Made by a program: the position numbers and the translations under genes | Shown: positions 11,118 through 20,519 of the stretch, in pieces | Numbering within the stretch: position 1 is the first letter of the stretch | Layout: each line of letters starts with the position of its first letter | The notes under the pieces: generated by a model | What the model was told of the DNA's origin: nothing | Databases searched by the model: none | What the model saw: only the letters and a program-made list of their open reading frames with translations | Source of the DNA: Symsagittifera roscoffensis | Taxonomy: Eukaryota > Xenacoelomorpha > Acoela > Convolutidae | DNA: 64,000 bases | Reading direction: 5' to 3' | Assembly: GCF_963678635.1 (NCBI RefSeq) | Contig: NC_087064.1 | Coordinates: 66,147,548 to 66,211,547, forward strand

Positions 11118-14100
11118 TCATCTCGTACTCTTCGCCTTGGAGGTACTGCATCCTGAAGTGCTAGATGCGGCAAACTGTCTCAACAGTTCCTCTTCATCAT
11201 CGGAACTAATCACAATCTCCTCCCAAGCCTTCAGCTGCTCATAGGATCGCATCCATTCTCTCTGCTCCTGCAATCTCTTTGCTTGGTTGGGTAGTGCCTT
11301 CACCCTAGCTTCTCGGTTCAAGCAAAAGGAGTTGTGCAGGCTCAAGCTCACGTTCTTCGCCAGGTCTTCCTCTAGTATCGACTCCCTCGCTTTGGTATTG
11401 TCTCTAGACATCTTCCCCACTCTTTTCCATCCCGTCGTGATCGCATTACGATGGGTTAGCAGGGGTCTCTTGAAAGCTTCCGGCCCAATCTCGGCCTGGA
11501 ACTGTCGATACTCTTTTTGATGTTTTCTCATGTGATCTTTCGTTGTCATGTACAACCAAGACGTCAGTGTCGCCCGAAACCATGGAAAGTACCTCAAGCG
11601 ACTCCATACGTGCCTGACTTCCGTCGGTATGGCGAATACTTTGCACGCAGTCTCAAACAACTCGAGTCTCCTGCTGTAGTCTATCGCGTATATTGACTCA
11701 GCCGTTGGCTTCGTCGCCTCCCGATACTTCGTTATATTCTCTTCTATCCATCTCAGAGCTAACATCGTACTCACTACTAAGAGCGTCACCTTCTGCCGGT
11801 GATCCGGTAGTCCGATCGACCGAATCTCTTCCACATCCCACACCAGGCAAAGGTTCTTGTGATCTGGATACCACACCGTTTGTGCCAAACAGTGGCATGG
11901 GCATTCCCCATGAGAGATCTCAATGCTCCTGAGATTACGCTCCCCTGAGGCTTCCAAGAGAGGCTCAAGCTCCATCATTTTCTCGTGCATCGTGTCGTTG
12001 TCTTCCAGGTTCGGAGTACTTCCCACAGGTTTCCCGATCACGTTTTGTCTCTCGTGATCGCTCGTGTTTTCTCTTTCCAACTTCAGAAGATCTTCTCCCC
12101 AGATTTCGCTTAAGTCATCTCTCAATTCTTTTGGTACTGTCCCTTTGATTTTTCTCAACAACTTGTGCGAGTGATGCGACATCCGAGCCAACCTCACGCA
12201 CTTGGGCACTGAGAAGGCCTTGTCCACCAGTATTCTCTGGCTGGACACTTCCACCATCGCCATGTGTAGCGGGTAGTGACTTCCGCACAAGTTGGCCATC
12301 ATTGACCCTATCAGCGATTTCGCGTTCAATGGCAAGCCATAAGCTTCGCTCATGGGAAATCCCATTTCCGCCTCAAGACCAACCTTCCAGCTCCGGATGT
12401 GTTTTTGAGTCACCTGCAACACCCCGGGCCATGATTCTACGCTCAACGCCGTCACTAAATGATGTTCAGACTCCAGTCTCTCCAGTGCCTGCAGACCACA
12501 CATTCTCGAGAAGAATCCGAGAGCTGTCGCTATATTCACCGTGGTTCTCGCGTAACATTCCGCTATTATTTGCACTTCACTTTTCTCCCTTTCTGTGATG
12601 TCTTCGAACCAAGTGACCAGGTCTTCTTTTTGAAACGACAGTATTCTGACGCATGACCGTCCATCGCAGATGTGCTCTCCGTTCCCACACGTCGAATCCA
12701 GACAGCTACCCGGCTCCAATTTCTTCGCTGACCCGGGGTCGCTCGTCCTTTCGCTTGGCTCTTGCATCTGGGGCGTGATTAGCTTATGTAGCACACTCAA
12801 CTTCGCCAGATCTTCATCTTCCGTTGGTGCTAACCTCACTCGCTCTGTGGTTTCCTCGATTAGACTTGCATGGGGATGTGGACACCAGGAGGGTCTTAGT
12901 AGCTTCCATATCACTCCCAAGTTCGTGGTTAACAAGCCATTTCCACCGCCCATGTTCACTTCAACTCTCTTGTTTGAGCGCGGTATGCTTATCACCTCTG
13001 GTGTTTTCTCAAGAATCAGGCCCAGGCTCGGCCCCTCTTTTTCCACCGCGTCTATCTCCATTATTCTTTCTGTCCAAAACTTCAGTAGCTCCGCTACCTC
13101 ATGGTTTCTGTGGGCTCCTCCAGCTTCCGAGGCTAAGAAGGGATTGTAGGCTATTCCCATCACTCCAGACACATATTGGTATTCCCCCTTCTCACTGAGT
13201 CTCGAGTACTGTTCTGACGAGGCCAGGTTACGGTGAACATCATGTTCTTCCTCGAACTTCTTATTAGAGAACCTCCGTACCTCGTCCAGCTTTCGATGGT
13301 TCTCTAAGGATAGTCTGGAACCATCTTCTTTCTCTATTCCTGTACTCTGATATACGTTCAAGATGATCGTTGAGACTCTTTTCTCCATGGTTTTACTTCC
13401 ACTTGCTCTCTGGTGGCATGCCAGGATGGTGCTATCAGACATCATTGACATTATCCATCTCAAGAAACATGTGGCATCTTTTCTTCTAGCCAGGCTCAAG
13501 CCTGAATTGTCCCTGGCCACGTGTTGCATCAGTGCCTGATACACCTCTAGCTTCTTGCTTCCCAACTTCAGCCTGTCATACGAGGTCAATGTCTCCAACT
13601 CTATTCCCACCAGACTCCAGGTGAACATTAATTGTCCCGCAGTTCTAACGAAGGGATTCGCCATTAGTGGCGGTGCTGATGAGGATGTCCTCATCGCCTC
13701 TTCAAAATGATCCTTCAACAAACTCTGCCAGGACCTCTTCAGATGACTTGCCATCTCTATCTTATTAACCTCGGCTTTTTGCTGGGTGGCCCAATTGCGT
13801 CGCCTGCGAGCTATTCCACTGTCCAACTTCTTCAAGCAGTCCTCCATTTCCTTCAATGCTTCGAGGGCCACCCACCACGTCCGGGAAGTGTTCCTCGTCT
13901 TGTTCCTCTCCAATGGATCACTCGTCACTTGTTTGCCCATGTCCTGATGTGCCTTCGAGATCCATTCTTTGCCGATCTCCACTTCCCCTACCTGTCCGTT
14001 CGTTGAACCTCTCTTCACGTTTACCTTCTGAGGCTTGAATTCTTCTTCTGACGTCGAACTGGTGGAAACCTCTATTTCCTTTTCTACTTCAAGTGGTTTC

Positions 14101-17100
14101 CTGAGCTCCGAGCTGTTCTTGTATGCCGCCGTCTTGCATCGGGCCAAAACGATGGGCGCCGTCTCTCTCAAGTTTCCTTCCGAAACAGCATCCACTGAAG
14201 GACTACCCCATCCTTCCACTTCTCTCTTCCTCTTGCGAGTCTTCACATCTCTGCTCGAGGGTGTTGTGGCTATCATCATTGATTCGACCTCTCCATCCAC
14301 TCCTTCCAACTCTTGCCTCCCCCCTGCTCGAGCCTCAAGGATATTAGTACTCTTAATCATATTACTAGTCCCAACCTTATCCCTTTTTATATCATCAACC
14401 ATTTTATCCACAGTTTTTTGTTTCAGAGTAGAGCTGTCCTCACATTTCTCTTTTCTAGTCTTCGATCGTGCGTTCCTCAGCTCCACTAGCTTGTTCAGCA
14501 GCTCTTTTCTTGCTTTCTCATCCAGGCCCGTTCCTATCAGGAGCGGTTCCCCGAATCTCACTACTGCGTCCCACAGTTCCTTCTTGAACTTGTCCAGCGT
14601 CGTCTCGCTGCCCACTTCTCGATTGAATTCCCCCAGGAATTCCTGCCAAGCGTCATCCTCGAGAGATCCCAAGAATATGTCCCTGTTCCCTTCGAACGTG
14701 TTCTTCTCCCTTTCCTCCGAGCTCAAGAGTAACATCCCCATATTGAAGGTCTCACCTGCCAATGGCAACTCTAGGTTCTTCCGCGGAGACGGAATCAGGG
14801 GTGGTGTGGCAGTATCTGCCCAATTCTCCTCGCTCAAATCCTTCAACAGCTCTTGAGTGGTGAGTTCCTCCCCTGATGGCCCTGGTTCAGGTGTATTCCC
14901 CACCTCCATGTCTTCTCCAGCTTCACTGAGAGTTTCATCCATACTCTCTTCCTCTGATTCATTTCTTCTTCTCTCGAGAATTCTTTTGAATCGATCCTCA
15001 ACGGGTCCACTCCTCTTGTCTCCAGGCGTGTCTACAGACAGTGGTGACGGTGTCGTAGGATCCAGCTTTTTATATTCCGTCAGGGCTACATGCAGTTGAC
15101 CTGCTGCATCTAGTTCTGTTCCCTCCTGTGTCACTTCTACTTGTTCCAAGCCATAGGGTGCCTTGTATTTTCTCGTGGCAAATTTCATGTCGTCCACCAG
15201 TGCGACGTGCCCCTCCATCACGATCATCCTGCCATCATCCCATATGGGCAACATGTTCTCAAGTCCCTCCTTCTCAAGAGTTCTCAAGACCTTCCTCACC
15301 TCATACCCTGGGGGCTGCGAACCTCTACTCTTTTTCGCTTGCGTCGTCCACGAGTTTACCTTCACCTCGCTGGTATGGAAGTAGACCGCCGCCGTGTAGC
15401 CAATGAACAGGGGGTCCCAGCCATCAGTGAAATCCTTCTGCATTTCCTCCGCCGTCATCCTCGCCATTATGGAGGGAACCACCAAGGGACTATTCATTCC
15501 CAAGGTCATCCTCCTGACTGTCGGGAACTCAGGCATGGTGGCTGGTAGGATCTCTTTCTCCATTATGGCCTCCAGCTCCCTCTTGACTAGTGCAAAGCAC
15601 TCCTTCCAGGCGGGGATTCTCAAGACTTCTCGTCCGTTGGCCGTCAATGGGTTTAGGTTCCAAAACTTTGGATACATTTCAATGGGGCCCTCTCGCTTGC
15701 CTCCCATTCTGCATTGCATTTGTCCCCTGAAGTTGCACACCATCATCTCAGCATCTTTCACTTTTCCGAAGAGTACCGTGTTGCTCATACGCGCCCTGAG
15801 CACCTCCTGCTGACACCAATTCAGCGCTGTACCATCCAGTACGCTGATGAGACTCAAGTGCGTCACCGAGTGACGATACGTTATCACCAGGGGATCCGGA
15901 AACGCGTACGTCACTGCTGGACCATAGATGCAGGTCACCACCTCCTCTAGACCCCGGATTATCCCCATTGGGTCCGACCTCATTGCCAGGCACAGGTCCG
16001 TCAACAGAGGCATCCCTCTGTTCGCCTTCTCCCATTCTTCTCTCGAGGTTGGGTTCTCATCTTCACCCGTCATGTATCGATTCTGCATCATGAGGTATTG
16101 CACCAGCAGTGTCTTCAACCCTGCGGCGCACTTGTAGGAGCTGGTTTCAATGCTCGTGTGGACTCTCCCCATAGACAGAGGTTCTCCATATTCCATTAAC
16201 CGATGAAACGACACCAATTCCCCATGGGTCAAGAGTATTAGTGCCAGATACCCATCAACTCGAAGTGTCTCCACTCCTCGACTAAACATGTATGCTGGGC
16301 CCATGTTGAACAAGTACCTGGGGTAGACCAAATACAGGGCCAAGAGCAGGCTGATGGGCATGCCCAGTATCTCCTGCACGAAGGCTCCGAAGATAGTCGC
16401 CGTGGTGCCGAACACTCCTGCCAAGAATTCTCTCTCCCAGCAAGGACTCAAGAACTTGAGAATCTCGTAATCTCTCCTAGTCTTCAATTCGCCGTTGGCG
16501 TGCTCTCTCCAAAATCCTCCAATCGTCACTTCATTGGCGGCCGAGACAAATCTAGCCACCGTCATGTCTCTCGTTTCAGCTAGCTCCAGTTGCTCCTCTA
16601 GAAAACTCCAGATTTGTTTCACGAGGAGTGGTGCTTCCTCCCTCGTTTTATTCGTGACGTTCTCCAGCCTTGGTGTCAGGAATGGCCACCAGCCATTCTC
16701 TTGAGTCAAGCGATATTTCATCGAATCTAACTGTTTCTCCGTCTCGACCACATTTCTTCTCTCGTTGCTGGGACCTCTAGTCCTGCTGGTGGAATTTGCG
16801 ACTTTCACATCCATACTCCGGAACCACAGGCTGGCCGTCAACTGGTTTATCGCCGTGTGGTCGTCCCCGATGACTGGGCTGAACTTGAGTTGTCTAGCAA
16901 AGTTCGATATCTCTAGCAAGAGTACCTCATCCAATACAATCAGGACGTCGGCCAGTCCGTAAAAGCCCCTCAGTGCATGAGATATGTCAGCCCATGCCGC
17001 CGGCAATTCTGATTTGTAAAGCCTCAAGTTCAATGGCTCCAGCTCTCGATTGGGGGCTGCCATCAGAATCCGCCATTCACTCCCTTCTGCTATCAGGATC

Positions 17101-19997
17101 AAGACCGCGTACACGAATTGTAGGGCGGGTGGCATACTTGCGTATCCCGGGGATGTGGTAAACACCACCTTCGTCTTGGACCCAAATCTCGAGGCTACGT
17201 TCTCTTGTACCTCATTCATCGCCGCAAATAACGCCTGAATAGCCTCCCATATCTTCTTTGATGTCGGAATTTCATCCCCCTTTAGTTGCTCAAGAAGTCC
17301 CATCGCGTGCAGGTGATCATTCATCCCTGCAAACAATAGCAGTTCAGGTTCACAGGGCATCTCCGACTTTATTGCTACCACTAGAGTCAACATCTGATTC
17401 AATTCGGCTCCTGGCAAGGAGTATACCAGAGTCTCCGGCCAGAACAACTTGGGAGACGTTCCTTCGAAGTCCGATCCCGCCACAATGACTACTCTTGCCG
17501 CAGCTGGATCTGTTCTATCGTAAACTGCCAGAGTTTTGGCCAGTTGGGTGCCACCACAGGGCTTCCCGTACCTGGGATCTTCCGCCAATTTCGAGCCTTC
17601 GTAAGCGGCGTCTGGCAATCCCGTTCCTCCCGGATTGAGTAGCTTGTCTACCACCTTCAACTGTGCCGGGGTTGCCAACCTGATTCTGGCGATGCTGGTT
17701 CGGTGCTTGGGAGGTTCTGCTATAAGTCCCGGACTCCCCAGCAGCTTGAGAGGTCTGTAATTAATGGGTCCCATGATCGTTTTTGTGGGAATTCCCGTCA
17801 GGTCTGTGGTCTCCATCAACTTCGCCCTCGAGAAGTGCGCCTCATGAGCCTTCAACCAGTCTATGCAATGATGTCTATTCAAATCCTCGTGCGACACTCG
17901 TTCGATCCCCAGGGTTTCCGCCAACTCTCGTCTGCATTCCAAGGTCTCCAGATCCAGTTCCTTCACCTTCTCAGGATATCTCAAGCGGGTAGTCTCCCTA
18001 GACTTCTTTTCTCTCCTGCCATCTGCCACCACCACGGAGGACATCGCCGAGGCCGGAGGTGTTGATGACTCTACCTCCTCCGACTCCATTGGTGTGGCAC
18101 TCTGCAATCGGGTCTGATTGCTCCTCGAGCTATCTCTAGTATCAACTCTCGCTCCCAATCGACCAGCCAAGGCCCTCGAGGCAAGGAATGGTGGGTTGGG
18201 AGGTGGCCCTAAAGTGAATTGGGCTGTCTCCAGCAGGTCCGCTTCTAGCGTGTTTATGTGTTCCTGGAAGACGTCGTTCAGCCACTCAGCTCCCCTTGGC
18301 CTATCGAAATGGATTCCATCTTTCGAGGTGTCTTCAGGGAATCCCTTGTTCTCCATGCGTTCTGCAACGTCCAACAGCCTGAGAGGAAGCACACTGTTTC
18401 GGTGTATTTCTCGGATCGCCTTGTTCAGGCTCCGCACCCTCTGGTTCATCTCTAGGGAGTGTTGATCAAACATCATGTTATAGGGGACCGTGCATATCGT
18501 CAGCAGGATGGGATCCATTTGGATCCTCAGCTCCTCAAGAAGGCAACTCATCTTGTCGCACAGCCTCGTCACTTTCCTTGCTTCTCCTCTCGACACGTCG
18601 TTGGTCCCAACCATCAAGGTGACTGTGTAAACTTTGGTCATTCCTAGCATGTCCAGAGTTGCCAACATCTGTGGCGTAGCAGCTCCAGCGAAACTCAAGA
18701 CTCCCGTCTGCCAATGTGACCGGATCTGGGTCAACACCCGCACCAGGCTGTCCCCTATAATCAGGTGAACCGCACCCTCTGGCACACGAGGTGGCGCTAG
18801 ATACTGCACCCAGGCTGCGTCGTGGAAGCAGTCCCTCCTGGCTTGCTGTTCCGCATTCCAGTCCAGCCGACTATGCTTGTGGTAGTTCCCCTCTGTGTTC
18901 CTCTTGTAGCTCGCGATCACGACGTTTCTGACCGGCTGTTCCCTCCAAGTCAGGGGAAGCTCTGGCCTTGTCGTTCTTTCACGACTCTGCTGCTGCAACT
19001 TCTCACCCAACTCCTTCAGGCGCGATGAGGCGCCACTCACCTGACTGCCGCTCGAGGTCGAGGTTGGTGTATATCCTGGTAACACCACATCCATCAGAGG
19101 ACGTACAGGTTGGGTCTCTAGATTGCGCAAGGAGGGCGTCGCGTCATTCGGTATCCAGACCTCCAACCCTTCACTCATGTGTTCCCTGGCCTCGCGGTCA
19201 AGGTTGAACCGTCCTCTAGCCCTGGGAGCTTCATCCACCTCCATGCGCGACTCTGGCCTTGAGCTTGTCACCACTCGTTCGTTTGACCTGGCTCCCTTTT
19301 GTGCGTCAAGCTCGCGTTGTCGTTGTTCTATCCTTTCCAACTCCGACTTTAGTTGATCGCGATTCGCGGCGTTCTCCCGCACCTTTAGCTCCTGCTGATG
19401 TTCCGCCCTTAGCATCTCAAGTAACTTCAACGTCTGATCTCGCTCGTCGACTGCCTGGTCTCTCTCCAGCTGAAGCTTCTCCCTATCCAACTTCGCCTGA
19501 TCCCGATCGAGATTCGCCTTATTCCTTTCCTTCAGCGCCTTCTCAAGCTCTCTCTTTAGGACTCCCAGCTCCGGATATGCCTCGGTCGTCTGTTGCGCTC
19601 GCGACATCGATGGCACCTTACTCGAGCTCTGGCCCGTGGATCTGGCTGTTGGCCTCGTCGGTAGCGGGAACTCTCCTGCGCCGTGTTCGGTGTTGTTACT
19701 CAGGCCAGGATTTCTTGCCAAGTCAAAGCCCCTTACTCCTCCATCCGCATTCCAAGACAACCATCTGGTCTGTGCTCGATTTGATATGCCCTCGGTGGTG
19801 TAGCCGACGATCAAGACAGCCTCCGTCGCAGACTCCCTGCACTCGCCCTGGTCCTCCAACTGGAGGATCGCATTCAACATCACCGCCATTCTCTCGTCGA
19901 TCTGGGTGTGGTCCAGGTCCCTCAAGCGTCTGTACAGCTCGTCAAGAGTGGGCCTCTGCAGAGCCGTGGGCATAGAGTTCCAGAATCGGTCTGCCAT
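11118..19997 (-). CDS. Giant third-ORF protein with coiled coil and SGNH/GDSL-hydrolase-like domains
   Basis: 2959 codons from an ATG at 19997, uninterrupted. Residues about 150-240 are a charged coiled coil. Residues about 405-590 look like an SGNH/GDSL hydrolase: GDSL (about 414-418), GTND (about 462) and DGIH (about 559-562), with the serine-to-Asp/His spacing usual for that fold (lipid or acyl esterase activity in known members). Residues about 839-1043 hold a second, degenerate SGNH-like block (GSD, GMND, DDH). A hydrophobic stretch lies near 1190-1235 and a long acidic/basic region at 1600-2050. The C-terminal 900 residues are shared with element 3 and include a C-x4-C-x4-H-x-C-x4-C module (about 2432-2450) and a tail EEIVISSDDEEE like a SUMO-interaction motif. 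It sits where env lies in retroviruses, but I see no signal peptide or fusion protein. Role unknown; a hydrolase-bearing accessory protein is the cautious reading. Confidence 0.85.
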   Translation of the reverse strand: MADRFWNSMPTALQRPTLDELYRRLRDLDHTQIDERMAVMLNAILQLEDQGECRESATEAVLIVGYTTEGISNRAQTRWLSWNADGGVRGFDLARNPGLSNNTEHGAGEFPLPTRPTARSTGQSSSKVPSMSRAQQTTEAYPELGVLKRELEKALKERNKANLDRDQAKLDREKLQLERDQAVDERDQTLKLLEMLRAEHQQELKVRENAANRDQLKSELERIEQRQRELDAQKGARSNERVVTSSRPESRMEVDEAPRARGRFNLDREAREHMSEGLEVWIPNDATPSLRNLETQPVRPLMDVVLPGYTPTSTSSGSQVSGASSRLKELGEKLQQQSRERTTRPELPLTWREQPVRNVVIASYKRNTEGNYHKHSRLDWNAEQQARRDCFHDAAWVQYLAPPRVPEGAVHLIIGDSLVRVLTQIRSHWQTGVLSFAGAATPQMLATLDMLGMTKVYTVTLMVGTNDVSRGEARKVTRLCDKMSCLLEELRIQMDPILLTICTVPYNMMFDQHSLEMNQRVRSLNKAIREIHRNSVLPLRLLDVAERMENKGFPEDTSKDGIHFDRPRGAEWLNDVFQEHINTLEADLLETAQFTLGPPPNPPFLASRALAGRLGARVDTRDSSRSNQTRLQSATPMESEEVESSTPPASAMSSVVVADGRREKKSRETTRLRYPEKVKELDLETLECRRELAETLGIERVSHEDLNRHHCIDWLKAHEAHFSRAKLMETTDLTGIPTKTIMGPINYRPLKLLGSPGLIAEPPKHRTSIARIRLATPAQLKVVDKLLNPGGTGLPDAAYEGSKLAEDPRYGKPCGGTQLAKTLAVYDRTDPAAARVVIVAGSDFEGTSPKLFWPETLVYSLPGAELNQMLTLVVAIKSEMPCEPELLLFAGMNDHLHAMGLLEQLKGDEIPTSKKIWEAIQALFAAMNEVQENVASRFGSKTKVVFTTSPGYASMPPALQFVYAVLILIAEGSEWRILMAAPNRELEPLNLRLYKSELPAAWADISHALRGFYGLADVLIVLDEVLLLEISNFARQLKFSPVIGDDHTAINQLTASLWFRSMDVKVANSTSRTRGPSNERRNVVETEKQLDSMKYRLTQENGWWPFLTPRLENVTNKTREEAPLLVKQIWSFLEEQLELAETRDMTVARFVSAANEVTIGGFWREHANGELKTRRDYEILKFLSPCWEREFLAGVFGTTATIFGAFVQEILGMPISLLLALYLVYPRYLFNMGPAYMFSRGVETLRVDGYLALILLTHGELVSFHRLMEYGEPLSMGRVHTSIETSSYKCAAGLKTLLVQYLMMQNRYMTGEDENPTSREEWEKANRGMPLLTDLCLAMRSDPMGIIRGLEEVVTCIYGPAVTYAFPDPLVITYRHSVTHLSLISVLDGTALNWCQQEVLRARMSNTVLFGKVKDAEMMVCNFRGQMQCRMGGKREGPIEMYPKFWNLNPLTANGREVLRIPAWKECFALVKRELEAIMEKEILPATMPEFPTVRRMTLGMNSPLVVPSIMARMTAEEMQKDFTDGWDPLFIGYTAAVYFHTSEVKVNSWTTQAKKSRGSQPPGYEVRKVLRTLEKEGLENMLPIWDDGRMIVMEGHVALVDDMKFATRKYKAPYGLEQVEVTQEGTELDAAGQLHVALTEYKKLDPTTPSPLSVDTPGDKRSGPVEDRFKRILERRRNESEEESMDETLSEAGEDMEVGNTPEPGPSGEELTTQELLKDLSEENWADTATPPLIPSPRKNLELPLAGETFNMGMLLLSSEEREKNTFEGNRDIFLGSLEDDAWQEFLGEFNREVGSETTLDKFKKELWDAVVRFGEPLLIGTGLDEKARKELLNKLVELRNARSKTRKEKCEDSSTLKQKTVDKMVDDIKRDKVGTSNMIKSTNILEARAGGRQELEGVDGEVESMMIATTPSSRDVKTRKRKREVEGWGSPSVDAVSEGNLRETAPIVLARCKTAAYKNSSELRKPLEVEKEIEVSTSSTSEEEFKPQKVNVKRGSTNGQVGEVEIGKEWISKAHQDMGKQVTSDPLERNKTRNTSRTWWVALEALKEMEDCLKKLDSGIARRRRNWATQQKAEVNKIEMASHLKRSWQSLLKDHFEEAMRTSSSAPPLMANPFVRTAGQLMFTWSLVGIELETLTSYDRLKLGSKKLEVYQALMQHVARDNSGLSLARRKDATCFLRWIMSMMSDSTILACHQRASGSKTMEKRVSTIILNVYQSTGIEKEDGSRLSLENHRKLDEVRRFSNKKFEEEHDVHRNLASSEQYSRLSEKGEYQYVSGVMGIAYNPFLASEAGGAHRNHEVAELLKFWTERIMEIDAVEKEGPSLGLILEKTPEVISIPRSNKRVEVNMGGGNGLLTTNLGVIWKLLRPSWCPHPHASLIEETTERVRLAPTEDEDLAKLSVLHKLITPQMQEPSERTSDPGSAKKLEPGSCLDSTCGNGEHICDGRSCVRILSFQKEDLVTWFEDITEREKSEVQIIAECYARTTVNIATALGFFSRMCGLQALERLESEHHLVTALSVESWPGVLQVTQKHIRSWKVGLEAEMGFPMSEAYGLPLNAKSLIGSMMANLCGSHYPLHMAMVEVSSQRILVDKAFSVPKCVRLARMSHHSHKLLRKIKGTVPKELRDDLSEIWGEDLLKLERENTSDHERQNVIGKPVGSTPNLEDNDTMHEKMMELEPLLEASGERNLRSIEISHGECPCHCLAQTVWYPDHKNLCLVWDVEEIRSIGLPDHRQKVTLLVVSTMLALRWIEENITKYREATKPTAESIYAIDYSRRLELFETACKVFAIPTEVRHVWSRLRYFPWFRATLTSWLYMTTKDHMRKHQKEYRQFQAEIGPEAFKRPLLTHRNAITTGWKRVGKMSRDNTKARESILEEDLAKNVSLSLHNSFCLNREARVKALPNQAKRLQEQREWMRSYEQLKAWEEIVISSDDEEELLRQFAASSTSGCSTSKAKSTR

Positions 19998-20519
19998 TCT
20001 TTATAACTTCGGAATGTGTGTAGATAGGTGTCAACCAGCTCAAGAATTACCTTACCAACTCAAGAATTACCTTACCAACTCAAGTATTACCCAATTCAAG
20101 AAATCTCTAGAAATCTTCTCTTCAAGCACTTGCTGTAGATCCGGATTGTCGCGTGTTCAATCAAGATTCTCTTTTTCTGTTTCTCGCTTGAGTGTAGTTG
20201 GATATTCAACTTTGTTTTTCAAACTTGATCTGAAAACATAAAGCTCATTAAAACTTAGTATGTCACGTTCCTGACCTAGAGACCCCCCTTTTACCCATAT
20301 GATTAAAATCCTATCATTCACATATCACTTAAAACAATTCGATTGGATTTCCCTTAAGAACATGCAGATTCATTTTATGTTTTAGCACCATCAATTCTTT
20401 CTTTTAAAATTCAATTGTCATGCCAATCACATCTTAAGATCCCTTTACCTGCGCCGCACCCCAGTACCTAACTCAAGACTCCTCCCTCACACCCGACTCG
20501 ATACCTCCATGTACCCGAC
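19998..20519 (-). other. Spacer between macro-like ORF and third ORF of element 2
   Basis: Non-coding 522 bp. It contains three 20-bp direct repeats (about 20034-20100; sense GGTAATTCTTGAGTTGGTAA) just upstream of the third-ORF ATG, each with a CTTGAG and a GTAAG-like donor word. A CAGGTAAAG donor-like site is present on the sense strand near 20442-20450. The third ORF is probably reached by splicing or internal initiation; nothing here decides which. Confidence 0.5.

Noticed and set aside
14035-14856. 273-codon frame antisense to the third ORF (and its counterpart at 1720-2541)
   Set aside because: Ser/Leu-rich mirror of an acidic/basic coding region; present only where the sense frame is open.
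11118-19997. Third ORF as a retroviral envelope protein
   Set aside because: No signal peptide, furin-like site, fusion peptide or C-terminal membrane anchor is visible; the domains found are hydrolase-like and Cys/His-rich.
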